A stretch of 38,586 nucleotides of DNA, taken from the NCBI GenBank assembly GCA_905235625.1, contig CAJOLX010000001.1, positions 1 through 38,586 of the forward strand, written 5' to 3'. Shown piece after piece: positions 26,658-34,064 of this stretch (position 1 is its first letter; the number at the start of each line of letters is the position of its first letter). This stretch comes from an uncultured Clostridia bacterium. GTDB lineage: Bacteria; Bacillota; Clostridia; Oscillospirales; Acutalibacteraceae. Under the pieces are notes generated by a model. That model was not told the origin of the DNA, made no database searches, and worked only from the letters and a program-made list of their open reading frames with translations. The position numbers and the translations under genes were made by a program.

Positions 26658-27604
26658 CATTGACGAAGCGGCAAAATATTTTCAGTCAAATGATAATTTT
26701 CTGCTTCTTTGCCACATTTCTCCCGACGGAGACACGGTAGGCAGCGCGGCGGCTCTTGCGAGAGCTCTCGCCTCTATCGGCAAAAAAGTGAATATCAAGT
26801 GCGGCGATAAATTCACGCGTGACTTTGATATGCTGCTTGACGGCATTGAGCCGCTCGATTTTGAGCCCGAGCACATCGTTGCCGTGGACGTTGCGGACAA
26901 TAAGCTGCTCGGCAGCGAGCTTAACGCCGTTTACGTCCTTTATCGCCTTGCCGTCTTTCAATACCGAAACGTAGAACGTTACCATCGGCGCAAACACGTC
27001 GAGACATTTTTTTACCGTAGAAATAGTCTATTTCATTATCACCAAAATGGGCGTTGAGATAACGCCCAAAATAGCGACCGCTCTGTTCACGGGCATTTCA
27101 ACCGACACCGGCTGTTTCCGCTTCGGCAACACGACCGTGCGCACGTTTGAAATCGCCGCAAAGCTTGCCGAAAAGGGCGCGGAAACCTTCAAGGTGGTGC
27201 AAACGTTTTTTGAAACTAAAACCAAAACCTACGCCGCCCTCGAAAGGCTTGCGCTCAACGATATGAGGTTTTATTTTTCGGAAAGATGCGCTCTCATCTG
27301 CGTTACGCGCGATATGTATCAGAAAACGGGCTCGGACGAAACCGAAACCGCTCCTTTGGCTAACCTCACAAGGCAGGTCGAGGGAGTGCTCGTGGGCGTG
27401 CTTATGAAAGAGCAAAAGGACGGCTCGTTTAAGGTTTCCGTCAGAACCAACGGCGACGTTGACGCATCCGAAATTTGCGGCAGACTCGGCGGCGGCGGAC
27501 ATGCCGGCGCGGCAGCCTGCACCGTAAACGGCCCAAAGCAAAAAGCCATTAACCTCGTGCTCAAAGAAATAGAGGCGGAAATAGACTCAATCAGAATTGA
27601 TTAA
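26647..27604 (+). pseudogene. nrnA: DHH-family phosphoesterase (NrnA-like), frameshifted and lacking the DHH motif
   Basis: NrnA degrades short RNA oligomers and pAp. The 5' part (26647 to about 26926) has LLLCHISPDGDTVGSAAAL and HIVAVDVAD, motifs I and II. The 3' part (about 27014-27604, in another frame) has EIVYFIITKMGVEI, GISTDTGCFRFGNTT and the DHHA1-domain GRLGGGGHAGAAACTV. The two frames are one base apart and both open over 26975-27057. Total span (about 319 codons) matches the usual length. Yet neither frame of the middle 90-100 nt resembles the family, and the metal-binding Asp-His-His is absent on all frames. It is either a pseudogene or a local assembly or sequencing fault. It is the last gene of the infB operon here. 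Confidence 0.85.
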
Positions 27605-27683
27605 CCCGTTTCCGATATTTTAATTTATTTTATTACCATATATAATCATATATTTTCTGCACATTTTTATATCATAATGCCTT

Positions 27684-27760
27684 CCGCCGGTAGCATAGCT
27701 GGATAATGCATCGGATTCCGATTCCGAAGACCGGGGGTTCAAATCCCTTCCGGCGGGCCA
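27684..27760 (+). tRNA. tRNA-Arg (anticodon CCG)
   Basis: The acceptor stem is CCGCCGG (27684-27690) paired with CCGGCGG, followed by G and an encoded CCA (27758-27760). The D-arm is GCAT...ATGC. The anticodon stem is TCGGA/TCCGA with loop TTCCGAT, giving anticodon CCG, which reads CGG. The T-arm has loop TTCAAAT and two G-U pairs in its stem. All four arms fold cleanly in 77 nt. Confidence 0.95.
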
Positions 27761-27792
27761 GAAAAATCCTCGTCAAAAGACGAGGATTTTTC
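27761..27792 (+). terminator. Strong intrinsic terminator directly after tRNA-Arg
   Basis: AAAAATCCTCGTC (27762-27774) and GACGAGGATTTTT (27779-27791) form a perfect 13-bp stem with an AAAA loop, starting one base after the CCA end. The symmetry (A-run and T-run) lets it act in both directions, which suits the convergent GH125 gene. Confidence 0.9.
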
Positions 27793-27793
27793 A

Positions 27794-27999
27794 GCTATAT
27801 TCGCCTTCGGCGAGTTATATTGCGGTGCAGTTATATTCGGCTTTACGCCGAGTGATATTGCGCTGCGCGCAGTTTACGGCGGATATAATATCACTTTTCG
27901 CGTCAGCGAAAAATATCACGTTTGCCGTAAGGCAAACATATCACATCGAGTGAAAGCAAGATATATCACTTTTTCCTTATCCGGAAACGAGCGATACAC
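27794..27999. repeat. Array of short hairpins separated by ATATCAC / GTTATAT heptamers
   Basis: On the right side ATATCAC occurs at 27888, 27913, 27938 and 27963, exactly 25 nt apart. The 18-nt inserts include two clear hairpins: TTTTCGC-GTCA-GCGAAAA and GTTTGCC-GTAA-GGCAAAC. A degenerate third and fourth follow. On the left side the inverted heptamer appears as GCTATAT, GTTATAT, GTTATAT and GTGATAT (27794, 27814, 27830, 27852). There it alternates with hairpins TCGCC-TTC-GGCGA, CGGC-TTTAC-GCCG and GCGC-TGC-GCGC. The two halves meet at GATAT-A-ATATC (27882-27892). No coding potential is credible here. Function is unknown; a degraded MITE-like or REP-like element is possible. Confidence 0.8.
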
Positions 28000-28012
28000 T
28001 TTGTTCCACCCC

Positions 28013-29296
28013 TCACCCTATTATCCCTTCGTCTACTGCTTTTTCGCAGAGTTCTGCAAAGAGAGAGCAGCTCCAGGTGAACCACGGTCTTGTGAATTCA
28101 TCGGGGTTATCGGCGTTGAAGCCTTCGTGCATGAGCAGAGTGCCGGCGTCGGTCGTTTCGAGCATTCCGAGCAATTCTCTTATTTCATCGGGGTCGTCGG
28201 TCGTTAACCCCTGCATCGAGAGGGCGATATGCCATATATATCCTTTCGGGGTGTGAGGGCTGCCCACTCCCTTTGCGTATTTGCCGGTGTAATAATAAGG
28301 ATTATCCTTGCTCAGAATGAATTTTCTCGTGTTCAGATATATCTCATCGTCCGCTTTGCAATAGCCGAGATAAGGCGCTGAGAGCAGAGAGGGAACGTTT
28401 GCGTCGTCATAGCAGAAATAATTTCCCCTGCCGTCAACTTCGTTAGCGTAAACGTCATTTCCGTATTTATCTTTGACAATGGAATATTTTTTGATGCCGC
28501 TCTCGATTTCTTCTTTAAGCGTTTTGCATTCGTTTATGAAGTTTATATCGTAATTTATGTCGCCGAGCATTTCCGTAAGATGCCCGAGCTCAACGCAGGC
28601 AAACATATTTGAAGCGACGAGATAACCGTAAACGCAGGCATCGTCGCTCGGTCTGAAACCCGACCACGTCATTCCGGTGTAAGACACTTCGTTGCCCATT
28701 CCGTTGTTGTGAATTGTATCTTGCTCGGGGCAGTCTTTGCGCGTGAATCTGTAAGGCGATTTTTCAAAGTGATGCTGCTCGGTTTTCCACAGATTTACGG
28801 TGATTTTCGCGCTCTCGATAAAGTCGCTGCCTAAAACGCTCTTGTCGCCGGTAGCTTTGTAATAAAGATACGTGAGCCTTATCGGGTAGCAAAGCGAATC
28901 TATTTCGTATTTTCTTTCCCACACTATGGGGATGTTAGCGGGGATATCATTGAATATCTGCCTGTCGTCGGGCTCTTTTTTGAAGCCGTTGGCGTAAGGG
29001 TCCTGCTTGAGATAATCCCTTTGCCTCGCTATTACTCCTTTGATGATTTCGGCGGTTTCTTCGTCGTTTACCGCCGCGGGAATGTAATGAGAAACCTGCG
29101 CCGTCGAATCTCTGAGCCACATTGCGGGAATATCCCCGGTGCAGAGAAACACGGTGCCGTCATCAAGGCGTTCCATGCAGGTTTCAATGGTGCTGAGATA
29201 GCATTTTTCATACATTGCCGAGAGCTTTTTGCTGTATTTGCCTATCTTTTCGGCATACTCTTTCGTTCTTTGTTTAAGGCTTTCGGGTGTTTTCAT
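28013..29296 (-). CDS. Glycoside hydrolase family 125 (exo-alpha-1,6-mannosidase)
   Basis: GH125 enzymes are inverting exo-alpha-1,6-mannosidases acting on N-glycan or yeast mannan pieces. The 427-residue protein has the family blocks CTGDIPAMWLRDSTAQ, GMTWSGFRPSDDAC (which carries the predicted catalytic aspartate), and MHEGFNADNPDEFTRPWF (which carries the predicted base glutamate). No signal peptide is seen, so it probably acts on imported oligosaccharides in the cytoplasm. ATG at 29296 is preferred: GGGAG lies 7 nt upstream and overlaps the stop of the preceding gene, 4 nt away. A start at 29314 would read through that site. Confidence 0.92.
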   Translation of the reverse strand: MKTPESLKQRTKEYAEKIGKYSKKLSAMYEKCYLSTIETCMERLDDGTVFLCTGDIPAMWLRDSTAQVSHYIPAAVNDEETAEIIKGVIARQRDYLKQDPYANGFKKEPDDRQIFNDIPANIPIVWERKYEIDSLCYPIRLTYLYYKATGDKSVLGSDFIESAKITVNLWKTEQHHFEKSPYRFTRKDCPEQDTIHNNGMGNEVSYTGMTWSGFRPSDDACVYGYLVASNMFACVELGHLTEMLGDINYDINFINECKTLKEEIESGIKKYSIVKDKYGNDVYANEVDGRGNYFCYDDANVPSLLSAPYLGYCKADDEIYLNTRKFILSKDNPYYYTGKYAKGVGSPHTPKGYIWHIALSMQGLTTDDPDEIRELLGMLETTDAGTLLMHEGFNADNPDEFTRPWFTWSCSLFAELCEKAVDEGIIG

Positions 29297-29300
29297 ATCT

Positions 29301-30824
29301 TTACTCCCATTCAAATTTGATTTCTTTTCCGTTTATCATATATTTTGACGGAGTTTTTGTTTCCATCCAGTCTATCGGCTCGCAAACATCTTTTTGCTCC
29401 GAGGCGAATTTAAACGCCTTTTTCATATCTGAGGAAATTTCTTCGTTGAGAACTTCGGGCTTGCAAGACACAAACAGTGACGTGCCGCTCATCGAAAGCA
29501 GCCTCAGCCACTCTCTGTTGAGCCTGTAATCTATAAGGCCCATTATGCCCACGCAGTCCGCGTCGCAGATATAAAACGAATGATTTTGGCAAAGGCGGAA
29601 AGCGAGCGTGTTCACTCCCATTTTAAGCGTTCTTGCCCATTCTCTTCCGCTCGTGTCGTCTCCCGTTCTGTAAGCGTGAACAAGCCCTGCGCTCAAGTGA
29701 CTCACGGTGTTGCAGCCGAGTATCAGGCAGTCGCCGGCGTTATCAAGTATCAGCTTGTAAAAATCTTTTATAACCTGCGCCGTCGTTTTGCTCCTGTCAT
29801 AAAATCCTTCGTCGGAGCAAACGGCGGTGTCGCCCATATTATTTCCCCAGCCGCCGAGAATATCCGCGGAGGAAAAATCGTGCTTTATCAGCTCAAAACC
29901 GCTTGAAGTGAGAGATTTTACGGTTGATACGATATGCTCTTTAACGGCGGGGTGAGTGGGGTCGAGATATTTTTTGTCTTTTCCGCGCCTTGCCTCATCG
30001 GGCATATCAAGAGCAAAGCATTGGTCGGATAAAAACCTCACCCAGATGCCGGGCTTAACTCCTTTTGAGCGTATTTCGGCTGAAAGACGGGATAATTCCG
30101 GGAATTTGCCGTTATTGGTCCACGGAGGATTCGTTGAATTTACCTGCCATCCGTCATCGACAACGGCAAAGGGCTTGTTTTCGCACCCTTCGGCAAAGCC
30201 GGCGGTTTGAGCGGCGTCTTTCATAAATTCGTCAAAATCGGTGTTGCCGTAGGCGTAATACCAATTGTTTGAGCCGTAAATGATTTGATTTGTTTTAAGC
30301 GGGGCGGGGGAAAGAACGGCGCAATAGGCTTTCAGAGCGTTAAATGCCGATATGTCTCTGTATTCCTCAAAAATAATATCCGCTGCGTGAATTGTTTTTC
30401 CTTCGGCGTCGAGCGGTTTGCCGCCGTTTCTTACGTCTATAAGAAGCTTGATTTCATCGGGCGAATATTTCCAGCAGCAAAAAGCGTCCGGCTGAGTCAT
30501 GACGCCGAAGCATTCGGTTAATCTGCCGGCAAAGTCGGGCGAGCTGTCGCTGCCGTTTGAAACCGCAAAATACCAGGGCAGTGGTCTTTGCGCGTCGGGC
30601 GCCTTCCATTCGAGCTCGCCGTAGCTTCTCTCCCACGCGTCACCGAGCACTTTGACGCTCTCGCGCCTTATTTCGTTATCGGTCAGCTTCCAGATAAGCT
30701 CAAAAAATTCCGGGCTCTTTCCCGCTTTGATATAAACGGCGCATTTTGAGCCGTCATATTCCGTGATTACTTCTGAATTGTCGCCCGAAACGTTTTTTAT
30801 TTCGTTGGGATATCTGAAACGCAT
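29301..30824 (-). CDS. Alpha-galactosidase-like glycoside hydrolase (clan GH-D, GH36/GH27-like)
   Basis: The 507-residue protein has a beta-rich N-terminal domain of about 190 residues and then a TIM barrel. Barrel landmarks are FAVVDDGWQVN, GVKPGIWVRFL and the predicted nucleophile aspartate in LIKHDFSSADILGG. An AYRTGDDTS segment could provide the acid/base aspartate. This layout is that of melibiases, but the overall sequence is divergent and the sugar specificity is uncertain. There is no signal peptide. It is the first gene of a two-gene unit with the GH125 enzyme, 4 nt apart, with its own promoter. Co-use with GH125 suggests breakdown of a mannose- and galactose-containing glycan. Confidence 0.8.
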   Translation of the reverse strand: MRFRYPNEIKNVSGDNSEVITEYDGSKCAVYIKAGKSPEFFELIWKLTDNEIRRESVKVLGDAWERSYGELEWKAPDAQRPLPWYFAVSNGSDSSPDFAGRLTECFGVMTQPDAFCCWKYSPDEIKLLIDVRNGGKPLDAEGKTIHAADIIFEEYRDISAFNALKAYCAVLSPAPLKTNQIIYGSNNWYYAYGNTDFDEFMKDAAQTAGFAEGCENKPFAVVDDGWQVNSTNPPWTNNGKFPELSRLSAEIRSKGVKPGIWVRFLSDQCFALDMPDEARRGKDKKYLDPTHPAVKEHIVSTVKSLTSSGFELIKHDFSSADILGGWGNNMGDTAVCSDEGFYDRSKTTAQVIKDFYKLILDNAGDCLILGCNTVSHLSAGLVHAYRTGDDTSGREWARTLKMGVNTLAFRLCQNHSFYICDADCVGIMGLIDYRLNREWLRLLSMSGTSLFVSCKPEVLNEEISSDMKKAFKFASEQKDVCEPIDWMETKTPSKYMINGKEIKFEWE

Positions 30825-30846
30825 ATAATCACATCCTTTGCGGCTG

Positions 30847-30875
30847 ATTATACCATATATTGTGGTTTATATCAA
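30847..30875 (-). promoter_or_regulatory. Sigma-A promoter of the glycosidase unit with an inverted repeat between the boxes
   Basis: On the minus strand TTGATA (30870-30875) and TATAAT (30847-30852) are 17 nt apart. ATATTG and CAATAT (30857-30862 and 30873-30878) form an inverted repeat overlapping the -35 box and spacer. It could be an operator for a sugar-responsive regulator. Confidence 0.75.
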
Positions 30876-31065
30876 TATTTTTTGCCTTCAAGTCTGCGTT
30901 AATAATGCTTTTATGCAATATTCGTTGACTTATTTTATTTTTTCTCTGTAATAAATTCAGGTTTGAATTGAAAGGCGGTTAAAATATGAAAAATTTTTAA
31001 AAAATTTTTCGCATACGGCGGATTTTGTCGCACTTTTGTAACGCTGTGTAGAGTAAAATACAGTC
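30876..31065. other. AT-rich intergenic stretch without a recognisable gene
   Basis: This holds no credible protein gene. A promoter-like TTGACT (30925-30930) precedes TAATAA by 18 nt. After an AAAGGCGG sequence there is only a four-codon reading frame. Near 31046-31056 the sequence TAGAGTAAAAT could be a -10 region for the RNA that follows, but no good -35 box lies at the right distance. Confidence 0.5.
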
Positions 31066-31300
31066 AGAAACAAGGGGAACGCAATAAACGTTTCGATTGG
31101 TTTTGACATTTCCGCGCTGTTCGGTAAGCGCTCGATTGACGTACTTACCGCTCAAGCGTTATATATTGAGCTTCGGCAGGGTTTTGCGGCTTACCCGCCG
31201 GGGAGCGTCTGATAAATCGGTTTACCCGTTAAGCACAGACGCATGGGCTTCACAGCCCGGAAAAGGCTTGCGGCATTGCGCTGCAGGCCTTTTATTTTTT
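31066..31300 (+). ncRNA. Candidate structured non-coding RNA with intrinsic terminator
   Basis: A chain of perfect hairpins follows one another. They are CGGTAAG/CTTACCG (31122-31150), CTCAA/TTGAG (31151-31170), CGGC-A-GGG/CCC-GCCG (31174-31200), GCGTCTG/CAGACGC (31205-31242) and GGGCT/AGCCC (31245-31258). The last is a terminator, AAAAGGC/GCCTTTT with an inner TGCGGC/GCTGCA stem and TTTTATTTTTTT (31261-31301). It is not followed by a gene on the plus strand, so it is not a leader. I do not see the signatures of tmRNA, RNase P RNA or SRP RNA, and the many small stems do not look like 6S RNA. The identity is unknown to me; the 5' end is uncertain. Confidence 0.65.
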
Positions 31301-31318
31301 TGTCTTATTATATCTTTC

Positions 31319-31347
31319 TTGACTTTTACACCCTTTGGGATTATTAT
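31319..31347 (+). promoter_or_regulatory. Promoter-like pair ahead of a second small RNA candidate
   Basis: TTGACT (31319-31324) and TATTAT (31342-31347) are 17 nt apart on the plus strand, just after the terminator of the preceding RNA. No protein gene follows on this strand. Confidence 0.6.
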
Positions 31348-31353
31348 ATGGGA

Positions 31354-31460
31354 CGAAGGCAGGCGGTTTATTGTTAAACCCTCGCCCCCTGTTTCCGTGC
31401 TTTTCGTTTAAGTTTTCGTAGACTGTCCGAAAAGCACAGGGCTTTATTCTTTTCATTTTT
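31354..31460 (+). ncRNA. Candidate small RNA of about 100 nt ending in a terminator
   Basis: Downstream of a promoter-like pair is a hairpin GGTTTA-TTGT-TAAACC (31365-31380). A long terminator-like stem follows: GTGCTTTTCG (31397-31406) with CGAAAAGCAC (31428-31437), extended by CCCT with AGGG across a bulge. The 3' side is T-rich (CTTTATTCTTTTCATTTTT). The arrangement promoter, hairpin, terminator with no gene suggests a small RNA, though it has no recognised family. Confidence 0.5.
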
Positions 31461-31464
31461 GCAT

Positions 31465-31503
31465 GACAATCCCCACCGGTATTTTCTATCGGTGGGGATT
31501 GTC
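31465..31503. terminator. Perfect 14-bp hairpin between the small RNA and rqcH
   Basis: GACAATCCCCACCG (31465-31478) and CGGTGGGGATTGTC (31490-31503) pair perfectly around an 11-nt loop. It lies 51 nt beyond the rqcH stop on the minus strand. No T-run follows on either strand, so it may be a transcript-stabilising or Rho-linked hairpin rather than a classic terminator. Confidence 0.55.
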
Positions 31504-31554
31504 GTTTATCATTACTCTTTCGATTTGACCTTCGTTTAATGCGGCAGCTCTGTT

Positions 31555-33303
31555 TCACTTTTGCAAAAGTTTTTCGCACAGTTCTTTATCGGGCTTTACC
31601 CACATGGTGTTATAGGTGTGATAAATCACCATGCCCTTTTTGCCGCCCTTCGGTTTTTTAAGCTCTTTTGCAACCGTGTAGTCGACCGGCACGAGTGACG
31701 AATCCGCGGCGGAGCTGTTGCACGCGGCAATGACAGCCGCCTGGCGGCAGGTGCTTTCGGGCAGAATGTCGCCGTTGCCAATGACTATCACGTGAGAGCC
31801 CGAAAACGACTGCACGTGAAACCATGAGTCGTCCTTCGCGGCGGTTTTGAAAGAAAGCTCTTCGTTTTGCGCGTTGTTTCTGCCCACCAAAATGGTGTAG
31901 CCGTCGTCTGAAACGTATTTCACGGGAGGCAGAGCCTTCGGCTGTTTATCCTTTTTGTTTTTGCCCTTTTTAAGATAGCCTTCCTCGGCAAGCTCGGCTT
32001 TTATCTGAGCTATGTCCGAATACCCTCGCGCCCTTTTCGCAAGGTCGAGAGCGCTCTCGAGATATTCCGTTTCGATTTTGCTCTCTTCAATCAGGCCGTC
32101 AAGCAGCTTTTCGGCGTTTTTGAGCTTGTTGTATTCCTTATAATATTTCTGCGCGTTTGCGGAGGGCGAAAGCGCAGGGTCGGCGGCAATTCTCACGGTT
32201 TTGTAGCCGTCATAATAATTCTCCAAATCATAGTAAGCTGAGCCTTTTTGCAATGAATATTGATTTGAAAGAATGAGCTCCGCGTAAATTCTGAGCCTTT
32301 CTTTGTCGGCGCATTTTTCAAGCTCTTCTTTTCTCGCTTCAAGCTTTCTCTTGCTCCTCGCGATGAGGCTTTGAAGAGTTTTTTGCATCTCTCTGCTCTG
32401 ATTTAAGGTTCTCTCCGTTAAGGATTTTTCAGAGTAAAAGCCGTCTATCAGCTCCGAAAAAGTATCGTATTCTTTTGACGAAACGGCAAAACCATATTGC
32501 TTTATGTCTTTGAATGAAAAATCAAGAGGCTTGCCGTCGGATATGAGCATGGTAGGCTTGCATTCTCCGCCGAGGGCTTTTCTCATAGAGCCGAGAGCCG
32601 TTTTGAGCCTGTCAAGCTGAACGGGTGTCATTTCACCCACAGCCACGTCTCCGCCGCAAACTTCGTAAGCCGTTTCTCTCGCTATGAGCGGCGAAACTCC
32701 CTGCAGGGTTTTGAGCGCCGCGGAAGAAAGAAGAGCGTTCGGCTGCAACTTAATTTTTTCAATGATTTCTTCGTCACTGATTTCAAGAATATTCAGCTTG
32801 TCCTGAGCGGGAGGCGGCAGATATTTGAAGCCGGGCAGCACGTGCCTTGCTTCTTCGCTCGAGGGGTCGGATTTTTTGAGCGCTTCGAGAATTATGCCCT
32901 CCGAGTTTATAACGGCGAGATTGCTGTGCTTCGGCATTATTTCGAGAGCTAAAGTGAAAGAGACGGGGTCGCCTATGTCGTTCGCGCCGCTGAGTGAAAT
33001 ATAAACCGTTCTGTCAAGCTCTCTTTGCTCTATGTCGGTTATTACGCAGCCGGTCAGGTGCTTTCTCAAAAACATGCACAGCATCGGCGGAGAGCCGGGG
33101 TTTTCGGGAGCGTTTGACGTGAGATTTATTCTCGGTATGCTCGACGAAGCCGAAACGAAAAGCTTATTTTGCCCCTGCCTTGACCTTAAATGAAACACGA
33201 GCTCGTCTTTTGCCGGCATATGAATTTTTTCTATTCTGCTGCCGACGCACGAGCTTTTGAGCTCGTCGGTGAGCAGATGAAGGGTAAAACCGTCAAGCGG
33301 CAT
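31555..33303 (-). CDS. rqcH: NFACT family protein, Rqc2 homolog RqcH
   Basis: RqcH binds obstructed 50S subunits and adds alanine tails to stalled nascent chains. The 582-residue protein has the NFACT-N domain beginning MPLDGFTLHLLTDEL. The D97-R98 pair (RELDRTV) sits at the same numbers as the essential residues in B. subtilis RqcH. A coiled-coil middle spans about 290-420, and the NFACT-R domain has DDSWFHVQSFSGSHVIV near residue 500. Older annotations call this fibronectin-binding protein. The start overlaps the nif3-like stop by one base (TAATG), so translation is coupled. It is the last gene of a four-gene operon. Confidence 0.93.
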   Translation of the reverse strand: MPLDGFTLHLLTDELKSSCVGSRIEKIHMPAKDELVFHLRSRQGQNKLFVSASSSIPRINLTSNAPENPGSPPMLCMFLRKHLTGCVITDIEQRELDRTVYISLSGANDIGDPVSFTLALEIMPKHSNLAVINSEGIILEALKKSDPSSEEARHVLPGFKYLPPPAQDKLNILEISDEEIIEKIKLQPNALLSSAALKTLQGVSPLIARETAYEVCGGDVAVGEMTPVQLDRLKTALGSMRKALGGECKPTMLISDGKPLDFSFKDIKQYGFAVSSKEYDTFSELIDGFYSEKSLTERTLNQSREMQKTLQSLIARSKRKLEARKEELEKCADKERLRIYAELILSNQYSLQKGSAYYDLENYYDGYKTVRIAADPALSPSANAQKYYKEYNKLKNAEKLLDGLIEESKIETEYLESALDLAKRARGYSDIAQIKAELAEEGYLKKGKNKKDKQPKALPPVKYVSDDGYTILVGRNNAQNEELSFKTAAKDDSWFHVQSFSGSHVIVIGNGDILPESTCRQAAVIAACNSSAADSSLVPVDYTVAKELKKPKGGKKGMVIYHTYNTMWVKPDKELCEKLLQK

Positions 33304-34064
33304 TAGATCGCCCCCGTAAATTTCGTAGGTTTGCTTTGGTTAATGAGCACGCATTCCGCTCCGGAGCCCTTTTTAACAAGCTCCATGAGCGTTTCAACAG
33401 CGGGCGCTTCCGTTTCGTAATGCCCCGCGGCAAGCAGAGCGATGCCCTCGCTTTTTGCGCCGAGAAATTCGTGATGCTTCGCTTCGCCCGTCACAAGAGC
33501 GTCGGCGCCGTATTTCTTTGCGTCCGAATAAAACTCTCCGCCCGCGCCGCCGCAAACGGCGACCTTTTTTATTTTGCCGTCAAACGGCGAATAAGTAACG
33601 GCGGCATTAAGCGCCTTCGAGCAAAGAGCCGAAAGCTCGCTGTCCGAAAGGGGAGAGTCAAGCTCGCCCATCATGCACATTGAGGCTTCGCCTTCGCCGC
33701 AAAGCCGTTTAATGTTAACGAGCCCGAGCTTTTCGGCGAGCGCCGTGTTAACTCCGGGGTCGGATTTATCAAAGGGCGTGTGAACGGACAGCACCGCTAT
33801 TCCGAGCTTTGCCGCAATATAGGCGGGGTCGCCGGGGTTGAGGGCGGAGATAGGGCGGAATATTATAGGATGATGCGTAACAAGCAGCGAGCATCCGTTT
33901 TTCGCCGCCTCTTCTATCGTTTCCGCCGTAGCGTCAAGAGAGAAGCCTATTTTTGAAACTACGTCGTTTTCCGAGCCGACGAGCAAGCCGCAGTTATCCC
34001 ATTCGCATTTGCCCGAAAAAGGGGCGAATGAGTTTATCAGCTCATATATTTCTCTGACTGTCAT
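33303..34064 (-). CDS. Nif3-like dinuclear metal-centre protein (YqfO family)
   Basis: The 253-residue protein has family blocks WDNCGLLVGS, LLVTHHPIIFRP (two metal-binding histidines), VHTPFDKSDPGVNTALAE and, near the end, AAGHYETEAPAVETL. The fold binds two metals; the function is unsettled, and it is sometimes annotated as GTP cyclohydrolase I type 2 homolog. It lacks the long inserted PII-like domain present in B. subtilis YqfO. It overlaps trmK by 23 nt, with GGAGG inside trmK as its ribosome binding site. The trmK-nif3 pair is conserved in Firmicutes. Confidence 0.93.
   Translation of the reverse strand: MTVREIYELINSFAPFSGKCEWDNCGLLVGSENDVVSKIGFSLDATAETIEEAAKNGCSLLVTHHPIIFRPISALNPGDPAYIAAKLGIAVLSVHTPFDKSDPGVNTALAEKLGLVNIKRLCGEGEASMCMMGELDSPLSDSELSALCSKALNAAVTYSPFDGKIKKVAVCGGAGGEFYSDAKKYGADALVTGEAKHHEFLGAKSEGIALLAAGHYETEAPAVETLMELVKKGSGAECVLINQSKPTKFTGAI

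Noticed and set aside
26920-27050. Programmed frameshift in nrnA
   Set aside because: I see no convincing slippery site with a downstream stimulator, and the middle block does not match the family in either frame, so recoding would not restore the DHH motif.
27794-27999. CRISPR array
   Set aside because: The constant unit is only 7 nt and the 18-nt inserts are themselves hairpins; no cas genes are near.
27950-28207. 85-codon open frame on the plus strand
   Set aside because: It is antisense to GH125 and begins in the repeat array; no support.
30967-31000. Tiny peptide gene after AAAGGCGG
   Set aside because: The reading frame is four codons (MKNF) and then stops; no evidence for a leader peptide.
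31066-31300. 6S, SRP, tmRNA or RNase P RNA
   Set aside because: None of the conserved signatures of SRP RNA, tmRNA or RNase P RNA could be found, and the shape of several short stems does not fit 6S RNA.
31097-31411. Open frame of 104 codons on the plus strand
   Set aside because: It runs through the hairpins and terminator of the RNA candidate and resembles no protein.
31292-31579. Basic 95-codon open frame on the minus strand
   Set aside because: It overlaps the end of rqcH and reads through two hairpins; composition is that of non-coding DNA.
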